From contig CM050690.1 of the NCBI GenBank assembly GCA_027574665.1, forward strand, positions 40,214,665 through 40,278,664: DNA of 64,000 nucleotides, written 5' to 3'. This document shows, piece by piece, positions 24,913 through 37,000 of this stretch. The notes under the pieces are model-generated. The model was given only the letters and a program-made list of their open reading frames with translations. It was not told the origin of the DNA and did not search any database. The first letter of the stretch is position 1; each line of letters opens with the position of its first letter. This stretch comes from Rhynochetos jubatus. Taxonomy: Eukaryota; Chordata; Aves; Eurypygiformes; Rhynochetidae. A program made the position numbers and the translations under genes.

Positions 24913-26699
24913 GTCTGATCAACAGACCTTCAAGAGTTAGGTGACAACTTAAGACAAGAACCAAACAAGCCCTTGTATCCAAATGAAACTAAGGAAATCA
25001 CAGCAGATGAAATATAATTCCACTAAAGAAATGCCCATAAAAACCTCAACGTATTTCAACTGTGAACAAATTAGAAAAGCATCGCATTAAGCATTGCCCA
25101 TATATATTCATGTTTTCAAATGGCTTGTCTTTGCACAGTTTCCATATGAAATAAGAAGTTAAAATGGATTAACCATCTCTGAATAATTTTATCAGTTGAC
25201 TTCTGAACCAGCTGAAGAATCTTTGTGAAGCTTATTTTAGTTCCCCTCCAAATTCAGAGTAACTTCACAAAACTTCAGAAAAGCTTTATTATTTTAGGTA
25301 AATCCTACTTCAGAAAAGCTGCTAATTGACTAGGTTATCACTTCTTTCACTTAATGAAATCTGATTTTCCCCTTCTTTACATAGTACACACATGCTCTCT
25401 ATTATTTACTAATTCATCAGTAAAACATGTAGATGCCTACACTGCAGTGTTTTCAAAGAAGAATCACTGCTTAGAGATTACTGCTTCACTTCCCTTTTTA
25501 GCTTATTAATAACCTGAAATAAATCCTGAAGACATGCATCCCCTGTTGTTAGAAGGATGGTATGTATTGGATTCTACCTAGAGCTGGAGAGATTACTGCA
25601 GAACACCAACTGTGTTCTGATTTCAAATCTAGGGACTACTTTCATGTCCTTTTTTGCTTGCTTCCCTTCCAGAAAACTATCTGATCTAACACAAGACAGA
25701 TATAAGAATGGCAAGATAGTAAATGTGAGACTTCTTAAAAAGATTTAAAAATATTTTCTGGTTGCTGACATCAAAATTATTGGAATGGCTACATCGAGGA
25801 ACCAAGTAGAAATGCACATGTAATTGAATTACTCTAAAGGGGAAATCAGCTACAATTTGTGTACATCAAATTACATTATCAAAGTGATTAGAAATTCAGA
25901 TTTGTACTGTTTATTTTAAAGATTCTATTATTTATAATGTTCTTATGTTACTAGGTTTTAGTAATGTATAATTCATGTTCAACGAGCAAAACAGCAGAGC
26001 ACAGGGCCTTCCTTCTGCCTCCACCAAATTTTGTCCAATACTGCACACATCTGCATACCAAGAAGAGGAAACTAAATTATCATTATAAAGAGTTTTCTAA
26101 ACTTCTCCCACAAGACAGTTAAGATACGCCAAAACCATTCATTGCTCAGTATTACTACACAAGATTTTTACAGACATCTCCTTCTCCCTGTAGTTCTTCT
26201 ATGCAACAAGTTTTTGCAAGAAGTCTGGATTCTACACACAGCAGAAATCCAGTGTCAGTTGCCAGGTGTATCGATGCTGCTTGAAGCAACAAAACTCTAG
26301 TAACCCTAACACGGATGTTATTTTCTGTTGACAGATAGGATTATGTCAGCTCAGGTCTTTGTGGATTTAGGCAGACCACATCCCACAACAAAACACTGTT
26401 TTGGCTAGCAAGAAATAAGTGAGAAAGCAACCAGAGCATTAGATGTCACCTTCCTCTCTGCGGTCTCCCTTAGGTGTAGTTCACTTGTCTGGCAGAGAAT
26501 TTAGCACAGAGACTTCTATGGCAAGACCTCATGTCACCAATATTTTGTTATTGTCCTGAAACGTACCTGAACACTAAGTGATGAACAGCTAATTGGAAAA
26601 ATGAGAGAAGCGCACCTGTGAAGGGAGGTCACAGGGAGAGACTCTGGGGGAACTTTCCTAAGTACAATGCAATTATACATACAGCCTGCCCTCCCCGGA

Positions 26700-26775
26700 A
26701 CAGTTTGGGTATCCTGAACCCTGCTGAAGGGGAAGAGATTAAATGACCTCTAAAGGTTCCTGAAAGACCTACGTT
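26700..26775 (+). mobile_element. Possible CR1 3' relic
   Basis: AAATGACCTCTAAAGGTTCCTGAAAGACCT resembles the last bases of CR1 (GATGACCTCTAAAGGTCCCTTCCAACCT). Only about 30 bp are convincing, so it could be chance. Confidence 0.35.
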
Positions 26776-27104
26776 TCCATAAAACCCCTCTACTTTTCCA
26801 GGAGCTGCACAAGGCAGCACCTCAGTACTCTTACCGTTACACATCCACCAAACGGTGGCTTCTTGTGGGGGGACAAAAAGCGAGAGAAGGAGAACGCTTT
26901 CCTGCCAAGTACTTGCTTTTGAGCCAGCCTAAGAGCCGGAGGCCGGTTGAATTCACCCCGCGGAGCTGCACCCCGGCGTGCACGGGGCTCCCGCTTCCAC
27001 GGCAACCGGGGAAGGGGGGCCCGCGGCGGCCTCAGGCGCTGCCTCCCAACAGGTGGGGGCTGCATTCCCCTCGGCGCCCTGGGGCGCCTGCTGAGGCGAA
27101 TCCC

Positions 27105-27327
27105 GGCTCCTCCACACACGCCCCCCCCCCCCCCCCCCGGCTCCTCCACACACGCCCCCCCCCCCCCCCCTGCTCCTCCACACACGCCCCCCCCCCCCCC
27201 CCCCGGCTCCTCCACACACGCCCCCCCCCCCCCCCGGCTCCTCCACACGCCCCCCCCCCCCCCCCCCCCCCGGCTCCTCCACACGCCCCCCCCGGCTCCT
27301 CCACACACGCCCCCCCCCCCCCCCCCC
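27105..27327. repeat. Poly-C minisatellite in CNTLN intron 1
   Basis: Seven tandem units, each GGCTCCTCCACACACG (or the shorter CCACACG form, units 5 and 6) followed by a C-run. The runs are 18, 16, 18, 15, 22, 8 and 18 bases long. Unit 3 begins TG instead of GG. The array begins about 150 bp inside intron 1, so the nascent CNTLN RNA carries the G-rich strand. All long open frames here are artefacts of the repeat. C-run lengths are likely polymorphic and hard to assemble. Confidence 0.95.
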
Positions 27328-27480
27328 GGCCACGCTCCGGATCCGCCGGAACCGGGACGCGAACCCGCGGGACCACTAGGGTCCACAGCTGCGGACAAGA
27401 GAGGCCTCCCTGCGGGCGGGCTGTACCCGCGCGAACCCAGCCGTGCCGCGCCGGGAGGGGACGGCCCCGCTCTCAGGTAC

Positions 27481-27561
27481 CTGGTTGCGGCTCAGCTCCT
27501 CCATCAGGTTCCGCAGCTCTGCCACCACCGGCTCCGACGCCTTCGCGCACCCCGAAGCCAT
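27481..27561 (-). CDS. CNTLN: CNTLN coding exon 1 (centlein N-terminus)
   Basis: First coding exon of centlein, a large coiled-coil protein of the centrosome known for a role in centriole cohesion. It encodes 27 residues starting MASGCAKASEPVV and ending LMEELSRNQ. The start ATG (27559-27561) has a strong context, with G at -3 and G at +4. The exon ends CAG at 27481, followed by a GTACCT donor, and leaves phase 0, which fits exon 2. The same frame stays open upstream to another ATG at 27727-27729, so a start 56 codons earlier cannot be excluded; I prefer MASG for its context. The mammalian protein, as I remember it, has a much longer and unrelated N-terminus, so only the EELS..Q end is comparable. 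The exon lies inside a CpG island. Gene identity comes mainly from exon 2. Confidence 0.8.
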
Positions 27562-27780
27562 CGCCAGCGTCCTGGTGACAACCTCGCACACCCTCCGCGG
27601 GGGCGGCAGTGGGAGAAGAGGGTCGGGTCCGGGCCAAACCTTCGCTCGCCCGCCCGCTCCTGAGGGAAAGGGGAGGGAAACGGTGCTGTGAACCGCACAA
27701 ATGAAAACTTTGCCTCCTCTCAGCCGCACTTAGCAAGCGGGCGAGCGCCGGAAACCACAGAAACGAAGGACGCGGTACAA

Positions 27781-27788
27781 TGACGTCA
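27781..27788. promoter_or_regulatory. CRE palindrome TGACGTCA
   Basis: A full 8-bp consensus CREB/ATF site, TGACGTCA, 220 bp upstream of the preferred CNTLN start codon and inside the CpG island. Perfect CREs near starts in CpG islands are commonly bound. Function here is inferred. Confidence 0.65.
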
Positions 27789-27860
27789 GCGCAACTGCCA
27801 CCCCAGCGAAAAGAAGGGGCTAGAAAGCAGGTTTGAATTTGCCCGCCCGAGGGGCAGAGC

Positions 27861-27872
27861 GGCGCATGCGTC
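27861..27872. promoter_or_regulatory. NRF-1-like site
   Basis: GCGCATGCG with one flank off the consensus YGCGCAYGCGCR. It is typical of CpG-island promoters of cell-cycle and centrosome genes, and lies about 300 bp upstream of the CNTLN ATG. Confidence 0.45.
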
Positions 27873-28009
27873 TGGCGGTTTCCGGCTCGAGCCGGTTGGT
27901 TGGCCGGTCCTAACGGTCGCTAGCGGCCGGTGCGCGTGCCGTTGAGGGCCCCGCCCAGGTCCTCGCGGAGTGGGTGGGGCCTCACCACCGGCAGCGACTA
28001 GTCCCTCTG

Positions 28010-28055
28010 GGGGGGGGCGAAGGGGGGGGCAGGGGGGGCGAAGGGGGGGGCGGGG
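28010..28055 (+). promoter_or_regulatory. G-run cluster (potential G-quadruplex) upstream of CNTLN
   Basis: Five G-runs of 8, 8, 7, 8 and 4 bases separated by CGAA, CA, CGAA and C. This easily meets the G-quadruplex pattern on the plus strand. It sits about 450 bp upstream of the CNTLN start codon. Run lengths may be inexact, as homopolymers are error-prone. Confidence 0.7.
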
Positions 28056-31000
28056 CCGCCGCGCCGGCTGGCCGCGGCCTGGTGTTCTCCTCACGCTATG
28101 GGCGCAGCCGCCGTCTAGCCGAGGTGGTGAGCGCAGAGTTTGTGCAGGTGGCGAGGAATGCGGCAGGCTGCTGCCCCTCCTGAGCCGTAGGAGCACCTGG
28201 AGTTGTCCCACGCCCTCGCTGTGGTGCTACAGATTGGCATCTGAGCGGTGCGCGTGTTTCTGCGTGTGCTGAGGGTCCAGCGTGGTTCAGTTCCATGAGG
28301 CGTAGAATGCCTTTTCGGTTTGGGGATTTTTTTCCCTGTTCTCCCTTTCCCTTTTAGGCACTAACGTTTGCTGGATGGGTCAGAAACCTGTTTTTAGAGT
28401 AAATCTTGGTAGCATTTTAGGACACAACATGCATCCAAACTGTCACACAGGAAGATGATTCAGATTTATTATCACAGAACGGTCTTCCATGACTTTTTTG
28501 TATTTTTGTTACGACCGCAATTATTATCTGCGCAATTCCGAATGTAAATTTAAAGGGGAGAGACCACACCTGAGTATCCTCCGTCCAGTTCTATGGACAT
28601 GTAAGGAGATTAAATAATTACCTGATCAATACGGTGTCTCTCCTTAGAACACCCTTTATAATTTTTCTTGTTGTTCGTCTCTTGTGTCATCTCCTATTTG
28701 TGATTTTACACTTTCAATTATTTATCTGTGTGCATTATTTCATGTTCATTCAATTATAACAACCATCCTGTCATGATTCCAACAGATTTTTACCTTTTTC
28801 TTTGCTTTGAGGGTTTTTTAATTCTCTTTTCCCTTAAATTACTGCAGTCACTATGTAACATGTAGCCTTCACTTTTTCCACATCCCCGCCTTTTAATAAC
28901 CATCTTTTTTACTGTTCATCTGTTTCCTAATATTTTTATCATTTTCCCCTTGACCGTTTGTTCCCTATTACAAGTGGGCAACAAGAAGCTAACCTTACTT
29001 AAAAAACAATGTACTTGGAGTAACTGCTAAACAACTATAATGGCTTAACAGGATTTAAAAACATTTTCCAAGTACAAGGTCGTTCAAAGTTTAGCCGGAA
29101 AGATTCAGTTGTTACAGGGACTAGGTTCACAGCTTGACACAACACCAAGCAAAAGGCCACAATTACTATAACTTTACAACTTAAAAGAGAAATTTGTGGA
29201 TTTGCGATTGATGAAGACACAAAATGTTACCACAATAAGCACACAAGCAACGCTTTTCCCTTAGCCAGAAACTTGTTTTATGGACATCTTATTTTTACAG
29301 TTTAATCATCCTCACATTTTTTTTCCTGCAATTTCATAAGTTAGGTCTCTCTATAATGTTTCTAGTTACCGACAAAACCAGCATGCATGATAATTCTTAG
29401 ACTATTTTAGAAAACCTAAGCATGCTGTTAGGGAGTTTTGATGAACTGGGAGACCTTGCCTTGTCTTGCAAGACATTTTACACCATCTTTCTCCTGAATC
29501 TTTGTATTTTGGAACACTTGCATTGACAGCTATCAAATATTTGAGACTGTTAGGCAGAATTCTTCCAAGCCTAAATATTTCCCTTTGGATTTCATTTTTT
29601 TCAAATGAAACAACATTAGGTTTGAATTGGGTCAGCACAAGAAATTTTCCTAATGCACAACTGCTGAGTAAGCATGCATTTTTTTGTGGCTTTTCTCATT
29701 GTAAGAGGTCTGTTAGAAATATATTACACAATTGAATCCTGGTTGCTGTGGCTTTTGTCACACACAGTGAAAGTTACACAAATACAAGTGCTCCCTGAGT
29801 TGCTTCTGTGGCAGGAAGCATAGATGTTTTTTGTCTGGGTTGTTTTTTTTTTGCAGTTGGGAAATTCCACATCTTTCTCTGAAACATGTCAATTCTACAA
29901 ATTGGAGTGACTCCTGATCATAATGGTCTTTTTTTGTGTTTATCTACTTGCTCTCCTTATCTAAGTGTGAAATAAAGCATTATTCCTTCCATTGTGACAA
30001 CCCTCAATACTGCCTTATTAAAAGTCAAGAAACAGAGGTATGTAATCAAGCATTCCCATTTTTTTTAAACAAAATAGGTCATTACTATTCTGTTTTAACT
30101 GGAGGAGTTAACATTTTCTACTAACGAATTTGCATATCTCCTAGGATTTTTATACTGACCATTCTTGTTCATCACCAGTAGTTTGGTAGGAAACAGCATC
30201 ATCAGACAGGTACTTTTTGGAAGATGCTTTTCAGCTACAGTGAGCAAAGAAGCCAAAATTGCTGAAATTATTTCTAGCAGGTTTTGGCAATGCCCTTAAT
30301 ATTTTAGTAATTTATATGTTTCTCAGGAACATGTTATAACCCTAGAAATATGTTAGATCTTATTTAGACAATGAATTCAAAACATACTTGCTTCTAGTGA
30401 AGGTTTCTGGTGGTTTTGTGATGTGGGTTTAGTTCTGGGTTTTGTTTTTTAAGTGACCAGCTGTAAGCCAGCTTGTCTATGCATCCAGGTCTGCAGGGGA
30501 CATTCTTATCACTTTTGAGACAGCTTTAAATAATAACATGATTGTAGTTGTAGGAAGAATAGTTTGGGGATATAAAAGTGTCAGGGACTGTTGGGCGAAG
30601 TAGTATCTGGTGTTAGACCACCTGTCATAACTGAGGGAACAGGCAGATCATTTAGATGGAACAAGTTGGTGAAAAACATATTTGTCCAAAACTACTCGTT
30701 TTTTCCAGCTGCATCTAATAAAAGATACTACTTCATCTGTACCATTATAACGTATTCCGTTGAATTTACACAGGTAAAAAATCAGAGCTGGAAAAGGTCA
30801 GCCTAGGAGCCGACATCCACCGGTGCAAGGGCCTGGAGTTCCACTGGTAGCATGACTCACTTTTCACTCAGTGACAAGGAAGCATCATTTTCATCTCCTG
30901 AGCAGAGAAGAAGGTAGCGGAGGTATGATCTTTCCCTGAAAAGGCAAAGGCTAGAACCAAACTGCCTCCTAAAATTTATCAAAATGACTAGGATATGGCT

Positions 31001-34000
31001 TCTTGGAGAAGTTTGCTTTGGTTTACTGCATACTTCTCTGCTATGAGCTATGTCTTTTGTACAGGCTGAGTACATCAGCATCAATGGACAGGTCACATTC
31101 CCCAGGGTCGCTACATTGCATTGTCCAAGGACTCTCGGGAACATTGCCCTGGGAGTCACTCTTCCCCTTGCCCTTGCAACCAGGAAGGCTGCGATTTTTC
31201 ATTGCCTTTTGAACGAGGTCGCAGACCGTGGCACTGCACCCCACAAGGCAATGAAAACCACAAACCACTAGGCCAAGCTTAGGGCATGTCAGCGGAACAC
31301 AGCACTGAGGAAGGAGGTAGTTAACAGTGTCCTGGATGCGGGGATGAAGTCTGCCCCACCCCGTAGCACCTGCCAGCAACATGAGGCCCAGAGGGAGGGA
31401 CCCACAGATGGAGGTAATTAAGAGGAGGAAGCAGATTCCAGAGTTTGGCTTTCCTGGCAGAGGGAGTTTGGGTTTGTGTTGCAGTAAGATGAGGAGATGG
31501 GTTTAGCTGAGCCTTGGGAGTTGATTGTTCCATTGTTAATTTGTTTCTTAGTGAAATTAAACCCCAGGAAGGAGCTTTGACCTTGCATGTGGTGTGTAGC
31601 CTGTGTCATAGACTAACTGGGAGAGTCACCTGTTTATGGAAGGCCTGCATGGAAAATGAAGAGCTGAGTTCCATCGCCCTGAAAGAGGGTGTGAAGTGTA
31701 CGTGGCCACCCAGACTCAATTAATAAGACACGATACCCTTCTTAACCCAAGGAGTGGTTGCTGGAAGGGACAACACCATTCAAGACCACCCAAACTTTGG
31801 AGAGTATGTAGAGGACACAGACGGGACTCTCCCTAACCCTAGGGATGACAGCTGTGAACATACACCTACACATCCTCACTCTTACCAGCCCGTTACACTC
31901 ATGCGTATGTATACAGCACGAGAGCCACAAACATATGCAAGTGCCTCACAATCTACCAATTTTTAATACTGGGAATCGGTTTTGCAACAGTTTGTATGTC
32001 TTAGTATTGCGCACTGGTGAGCAATGCGCTGGAACATACTGATTTTCTGACTACAGACAATAAAAGATAAGTACTAGAATTAATTAAATAAGAATTTAAT
32101 CTTTATATTAAAAAAATAAAAACACCCAAGTTGCTGCTTTTTAAGCTTCTGTCATTCAGAAATAATAAGAGAATTTTGAACAGAAGTTTCTATGTGAATA
32201 TCTTGGGCAAGCTGCAAAAATCATTTAAGTATAGCTTACCTCCTTTCACATGGTGAAGAGTTAAGGTGTAGTCAGGTTAAGTCACAGCAGAGTGCACAGC
32301 AGTAGCCTTGATAAAGCTACAATTATTAAACAGGGCATAAATCAGAACCCAGCAATGTTTTTGCTCAGAACAGAGCCAAGGCATATGATTTTCAGGTTTT
32401 TGTTTAACAATTCATACTGTCTTAAAAAAAAAATAGACCTTAGCAAAACAAATAAATTGGAACAAAATATAAGCACTGGTAGTTTAGTCAAAAAACATTT
32501 GCAGCAATTAAAACACTTTCTCTAGTTTTATCGATGTGCTTATATTACTGTTTTGTATTATTTTACAAGCACTAGCTTTTTAAGAAGAAAAGATACTTGT
32601 TCCCACTGTAATGTAAGGGAGTTTTGACATCTCGGTATAATATCCCTTTTGCCTCAATTATCTTGCTGGATTTTTTTCTTGAAATTTTAAGCTAAAGTCT
32701 TTGTGTTCGCCTCAGTTGACCATCAGCTTTAAGTTACAGTTATTTACAATCACTTAAATTGACACTTCAGAAACTACTTCAGATGTACAAGCAAGATTCT
32801 ATTTTTATTATCTGTGCACACTACAGCGGTAGCTAAGAGTTACTGGGAGGCCACTTTATGCTGCAGTATTTCAGTTGCTAACACTGTTCCCAAAAGCAGT
32901 GTTTGCTATAAATTCCCAGCCCAAGGGAATACAAAACAGATACTGCACATTGCATTCTAGGGTGGTACTGCAGTGTCAGCCCAACATGAACTCCTCTTGC
33001 AGCCTGAACTCCATCATCACAGTGGGACTCAACTGACTCAGTCCAGTGAGATAGGGCTCGTGTATTTTGGCAGCAATGCAAAGTTGTAACTTTGAACTTT
33101 CCTTTCCTACTGTGGTTGAGTTTAGAGTAACAAAGTGAGACTCCGCGTCTGTTGATTTAAGTTTTTAGATACACTTTTCACTCAACAGAATTGGTTCCTT
33201 TAGAGACAGAAAATATTTAAGAATACATACTGCATGAATGTCTGTATTTACCAATAAACACAAGTGTTATAAATACAATGCTGATTGCAAATAACATTTT
33301 CTGGAATAAATTCAGAAACAAAATATATTCTCGCAGAAATTAATATTTTTTTTTTAATACTGAATTTCAATGAATGTGTTTGACTGTTTCTGTTAATTTC
33401 CTCAGCAGTTGTATCCTAGTAATGTGCTCAGGATAAGAATTAATTTAAGCATGTAAAAGAAGTTAAGTAAGTACTGAAGTCAGTGGAGGTGCGGAAGAGA
33501 CCTTCTTGTGCTTACTCATTTGTGGAGTGGACAGGCAGTTGTCAAATCCTACTCAGTTTCATATTCAATGAAAACATAGGAATAGAACATAGGAATAGAA
33601 TTCTTTCTACAGTTTATTTTTAATTCTAGTAGAAAAGTAAATAAACAACATTCTGTTCGAGTGGTTTGCCAAGAATTAGTACATTCTTTTTTTAATTTTT
33701 TTAACCAGAAAATGAAATTTAAATACTGCCAACTCTCACAATTTTATTGCAAGCTCCCTGTTATTGTTATTTTCCTTAAAACCCCTTCTGGAGTACTTTG
33801 ATTACATAAGAATTTCTAGGTTGTTTCTTCTTCTGCTTTTAGCACTTATGTCTCTCACAGCAGTATAGAAATATGACCCAAATGTGATCTAAGAACTCAA
33901 AAACTGAAAATCAAATAAAAATAGCTATGAGAAATCACTATTTCCACTCTGACCCGTGTTTTTTGGACACTTAGTTTAGGTAACACTAGTCATCTCTTGT

Positions 34001-37000
34001 AAACAACAGCAAAAAAAGCTAATTTCTTTTCACTGCCCAAGCAATGGTGGAAATACGCCAATGAAGACCAGAAACAAATAGTAAAAAAATTATAATAATA
34101 TTTTTCACAACTTTAGTTGTCTGAACTCTTATTACAATTTGATACATTCAGACTGTGAAAAATATAAAGGAAATATATTGCTGAGACAGAAATTACATTA
34201 GATCATGTGTTGATTTCCCTTCACTTCGCTCAGGGTATGAGGTATAGCTACAAATAGAAGAATATGTGTAGTCTTATCTTGCAAACTAACTCCGTTTTGT
34301 CATTATTTTGAGGCAAGGCTTTGTGTTCCTAGTGTCAGGCTGTCATGTGTCTCCCCTGACCAGCCCTGCATCCTGACCACATGGCTCCTGACAATGTATT
34401 GTTTTACAAGTACGCTCAAAACGATCCGATGCCAGAGTTACTCTGATCTTCCGCGTGTGCTTTCTGGCAGCATTTCGCGATCTAGAAAATCATTTTTGGT
34501 GGTCAGTCTTTTATCTTCACTGAGGTGTCATGTCTGAGAATCCAAGGTACCAAGGAACCGGGTTAATTTATATGTTAGTGCTTTCACAAGTAACTTCTGA
34601 ATCATCAAGCGGCAGTTTCAAATATAACCTTTGTCATCTCTGGCTCCCTGCAGATGGACAAATCTTATACAGAAGCTTTTAGATGAGGAGCAGAGTGAGC
34701 AACAGAAGACAGTAACTTCTTAAAATGTTGTAGCTTTATGGGGTAGATGATAATAGTTGTATGTTCTCCAGGAATACTGAAAAATATAACTTGGACTCTG
34801 AATTCTCATTATCTCTGTGCATAATTCCATTTTTTCTGATATAAATGGGGAATATTCATCTGGCATATCTAAAGAGTCTGTCATATATAGTGCTAACAGG
34901 ATTATTATCTTGTATTTTTGCAGTACATTGCAGCATTCTTGCCAAATACCTTGGGCTGTTGAGGCAAATTTGGGAGACTTGGTGCTACAGCCTCGGTTAT
35001 ACTTTACTCAGACCCAACTTTGAACATGTTTGTTAGCGCTAGTAAGACGTAAGTCTGCCAAGTCAAGGAGACCCACTTGGTGTCAGAATAGAATGAGGCA
35101 ATGTAACCTAACACGAGGGTCATTCAGCCTGCTACAAGTACTTATCCAATTGCACAGTATTTATTAGTGGGTGGTTCTGACCTCATGCTTCACAAAAAAC
35201 TATTCTATTATTCTTACAACATTCATCCTAGGGGAAATAGCTATTATATTGATTTATATTCTAGATGAAATGTTGTTTGTGGGACCAAGGTCGCACTTGT
35301 GTTCCCCTGACTGACTTCGGCAAGCAAAATTCTCAGTCATTGTCCTTTTTCCCTATCCCACCATTGTGTAGTGAGAGGCCTGACCTTTCTATTTGGAAAT
35401 ATTTTACAAGGTAGTAAATACACATAGGAAACAATCTCTGAAATAGTAGGAGAAATTAGAAGGCCCACATTTGGACAAGTCATCAAGTCATGCTGAAGAG
35501 GCACAAAATAACAATGCTTCAATGTCTGGAGGACACCAGTGGCAAAAAAAATTAAATCTAAAAGACAAGACTTATACAGGAAAATTTCAGCAAAAGACAG
35601 TAATTTCTCACAGCAGCTAAACAAAACATAGCTGTGTGAAGATAGGTCTCTGCCCTTAAATAGGATTCTTATTTTTTAAACATAAAAAATAAATCAGCGT
35701 GAGAGTTCCAAAAGATATACTGGATACAGCAGAAGATTTACTATTCCGGTATCCCAGACTAAATCAATAACTGGCATCCTATCTGGTCCAGTTATTGAGA
35801 GAACATGATTTGCTTTTTCTTTGCATCACTTTAATGGATTTCTTTCCCTATTGAATAATACCTCAGCATGAATACTCTATTAAGTTTATTTGGGTGAAAA
35901 TTCCCTTTGTACAGACTATATGCTTATGTAGGATTACATACAGCAGTTTGCTGTTTACAGAAATGCTGTTACTTCTTCCTGTTACATTCTAGTAACCAAA
36001 GTAATAAAAAGCAATGCATTTCACTGTTAACTTTACACAAGATTCAGGTAAATACGCAGACCCTGACCCACTAAACAAATGGAAATTCTGAATCTACACG
36101 TCTCTATCAGCATTGAGGGTAGTAGAAGAAAGTTAGAAACGTAACAGAAGGTAAAATAATATTCTTCTTTAATGTGCTGATTGTAAAATAACTATATATA
36201 TTTAAGTACTATAGATTAAATTGATAAGGAATTGTCATAGAAATTATGGGTCACAGAATCAAAATTACATCAGATTGGTGTGCATGCATGTTCTTCATTG
36301 GCTTATTTTTTTCCCTCTTATCTAACTTTCTGTTTCTAGCACTGGAACATTAGTTCTCTGCCACCGTCTTCAGTCCCAGTAGGCATATTGCCTTTGCCCC
36401 CAGCAACTGCATTATCCATAATGAAAACAGAGAGTACTTTTCTCTGATCTTGGGCCTATGTCTAGACAATATTAAGTATGAATTGCAGCTCTATGGAGAA
36501 GCAGGCCCACTACTTTCTTTCACTCTTTTTCATTAGATGGCTAAGAAAACTTAAGCTCTGTGTTTCAGATGCTTGGAACTGTATAATTTCACTTAGAAGC
36601 TTGTCAATTGTCATATTATCCCTGCCCTTGATACCACTTCTGCTCATGAGACTCTTTTACTCTAAGCAAAGGAAACTCAATACTGTCTATTTAATTTTAA
36701 GACCTCTCAGAAGTAATTTTTTTTTTCTTTTTGTGTTGCAAAGATCTCCATCTCTATCCAACCCAATGCTGATGACAGTGAGGGGACATTACATGCCAGG
36801 AGAAAGGTCGCACCACTCTATTTCCTTCATTCTGGCACGTACAAGCATACTCTTTGACCATCCCCATCTCCTTGACTTTTACTTTCCTTTCCTGAAAAAT
36901 GAATGCTGTCCTACACATTAGAAAGATGCTGTGTTCTAATCCAGATTCTTCCTTATTACCACCTTTTGCTATATTTGTTTCCTCAATGCAGGTAACACAT

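Larger units (their letters stand above)
23753..26939. other. CNTLN intron 1, right part
   Basis: Intronic sequence between the solo LTR and the CpG island. Apart from the old CR1 pieces at 24760 and possibly 26700, no feature is recognised. Confidence 0.6.
1..27561 (-). other. CNTLN: CNTLN gene, 5' part (partial, two coding exons seen)
   Basis: Span of the centlein gene inside the window, from the ATG at 27561 leftwards past base 1. Intron 1 (10210-27480, phase 0) is about 17.3 kb. Intron 2 (phase 2) is longer than 10.1 kb. Very long early introns agree with the gene's size in other vertebrates, where it spans hundreds of kilobases. In human 9p22 the neighbours are BNC2 (divergent) and SH3GL2; the same block is on chicken Z, which suggests Z linkage here. 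That placement is knowledge plus inference, not something the window shows. Confidence 0.8.
26940..28275. promoter_or_regulatory. CpG island promoter of CNTLN
   Basis: A roughly 1.3 kb block rich in CpG within otherwise AT-rich DNA, covering exon 1 and its upstream flank. It has no convincing TATA box near the expected start. It contains a perfect CRE palindrome, an NRF-1-like palindrome, ETS-like CCGGAAA (near 27748) and TTCCGG (near 27880), and C- or G-run repeats at both sides. This is the usual make-up of a housekeeping, dispersed-start promoter. Such islands often fire in both directions, but no rightward gene is evident. The transcription start is not visible from sequence and probably lies between 27562 and about 27900. 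Confidence 0.85.

Noticed and set aside
26790-27736. Several long glycine- or proline-rich open frames across the CpG island
   Set aside because: They arise from the poly-C repeat and GC-rich composition read in different frames. Only the short exon 1 frame has a matching splice donor and a conserved continuation.
28084-28200. First exon of a divergent rightward gene (ATG followed by a GGTGAG donor-like site)
   Set aside because: The frame stops after six codons and nothing downstream supports an exon; a non-coding transcript remains possible.
31041-31382. Possible Harbinger-type nuclease relic on the minus strand
   Set aside because: I looked for the family's catalytic and helix-turn-helix patterns and saw none.
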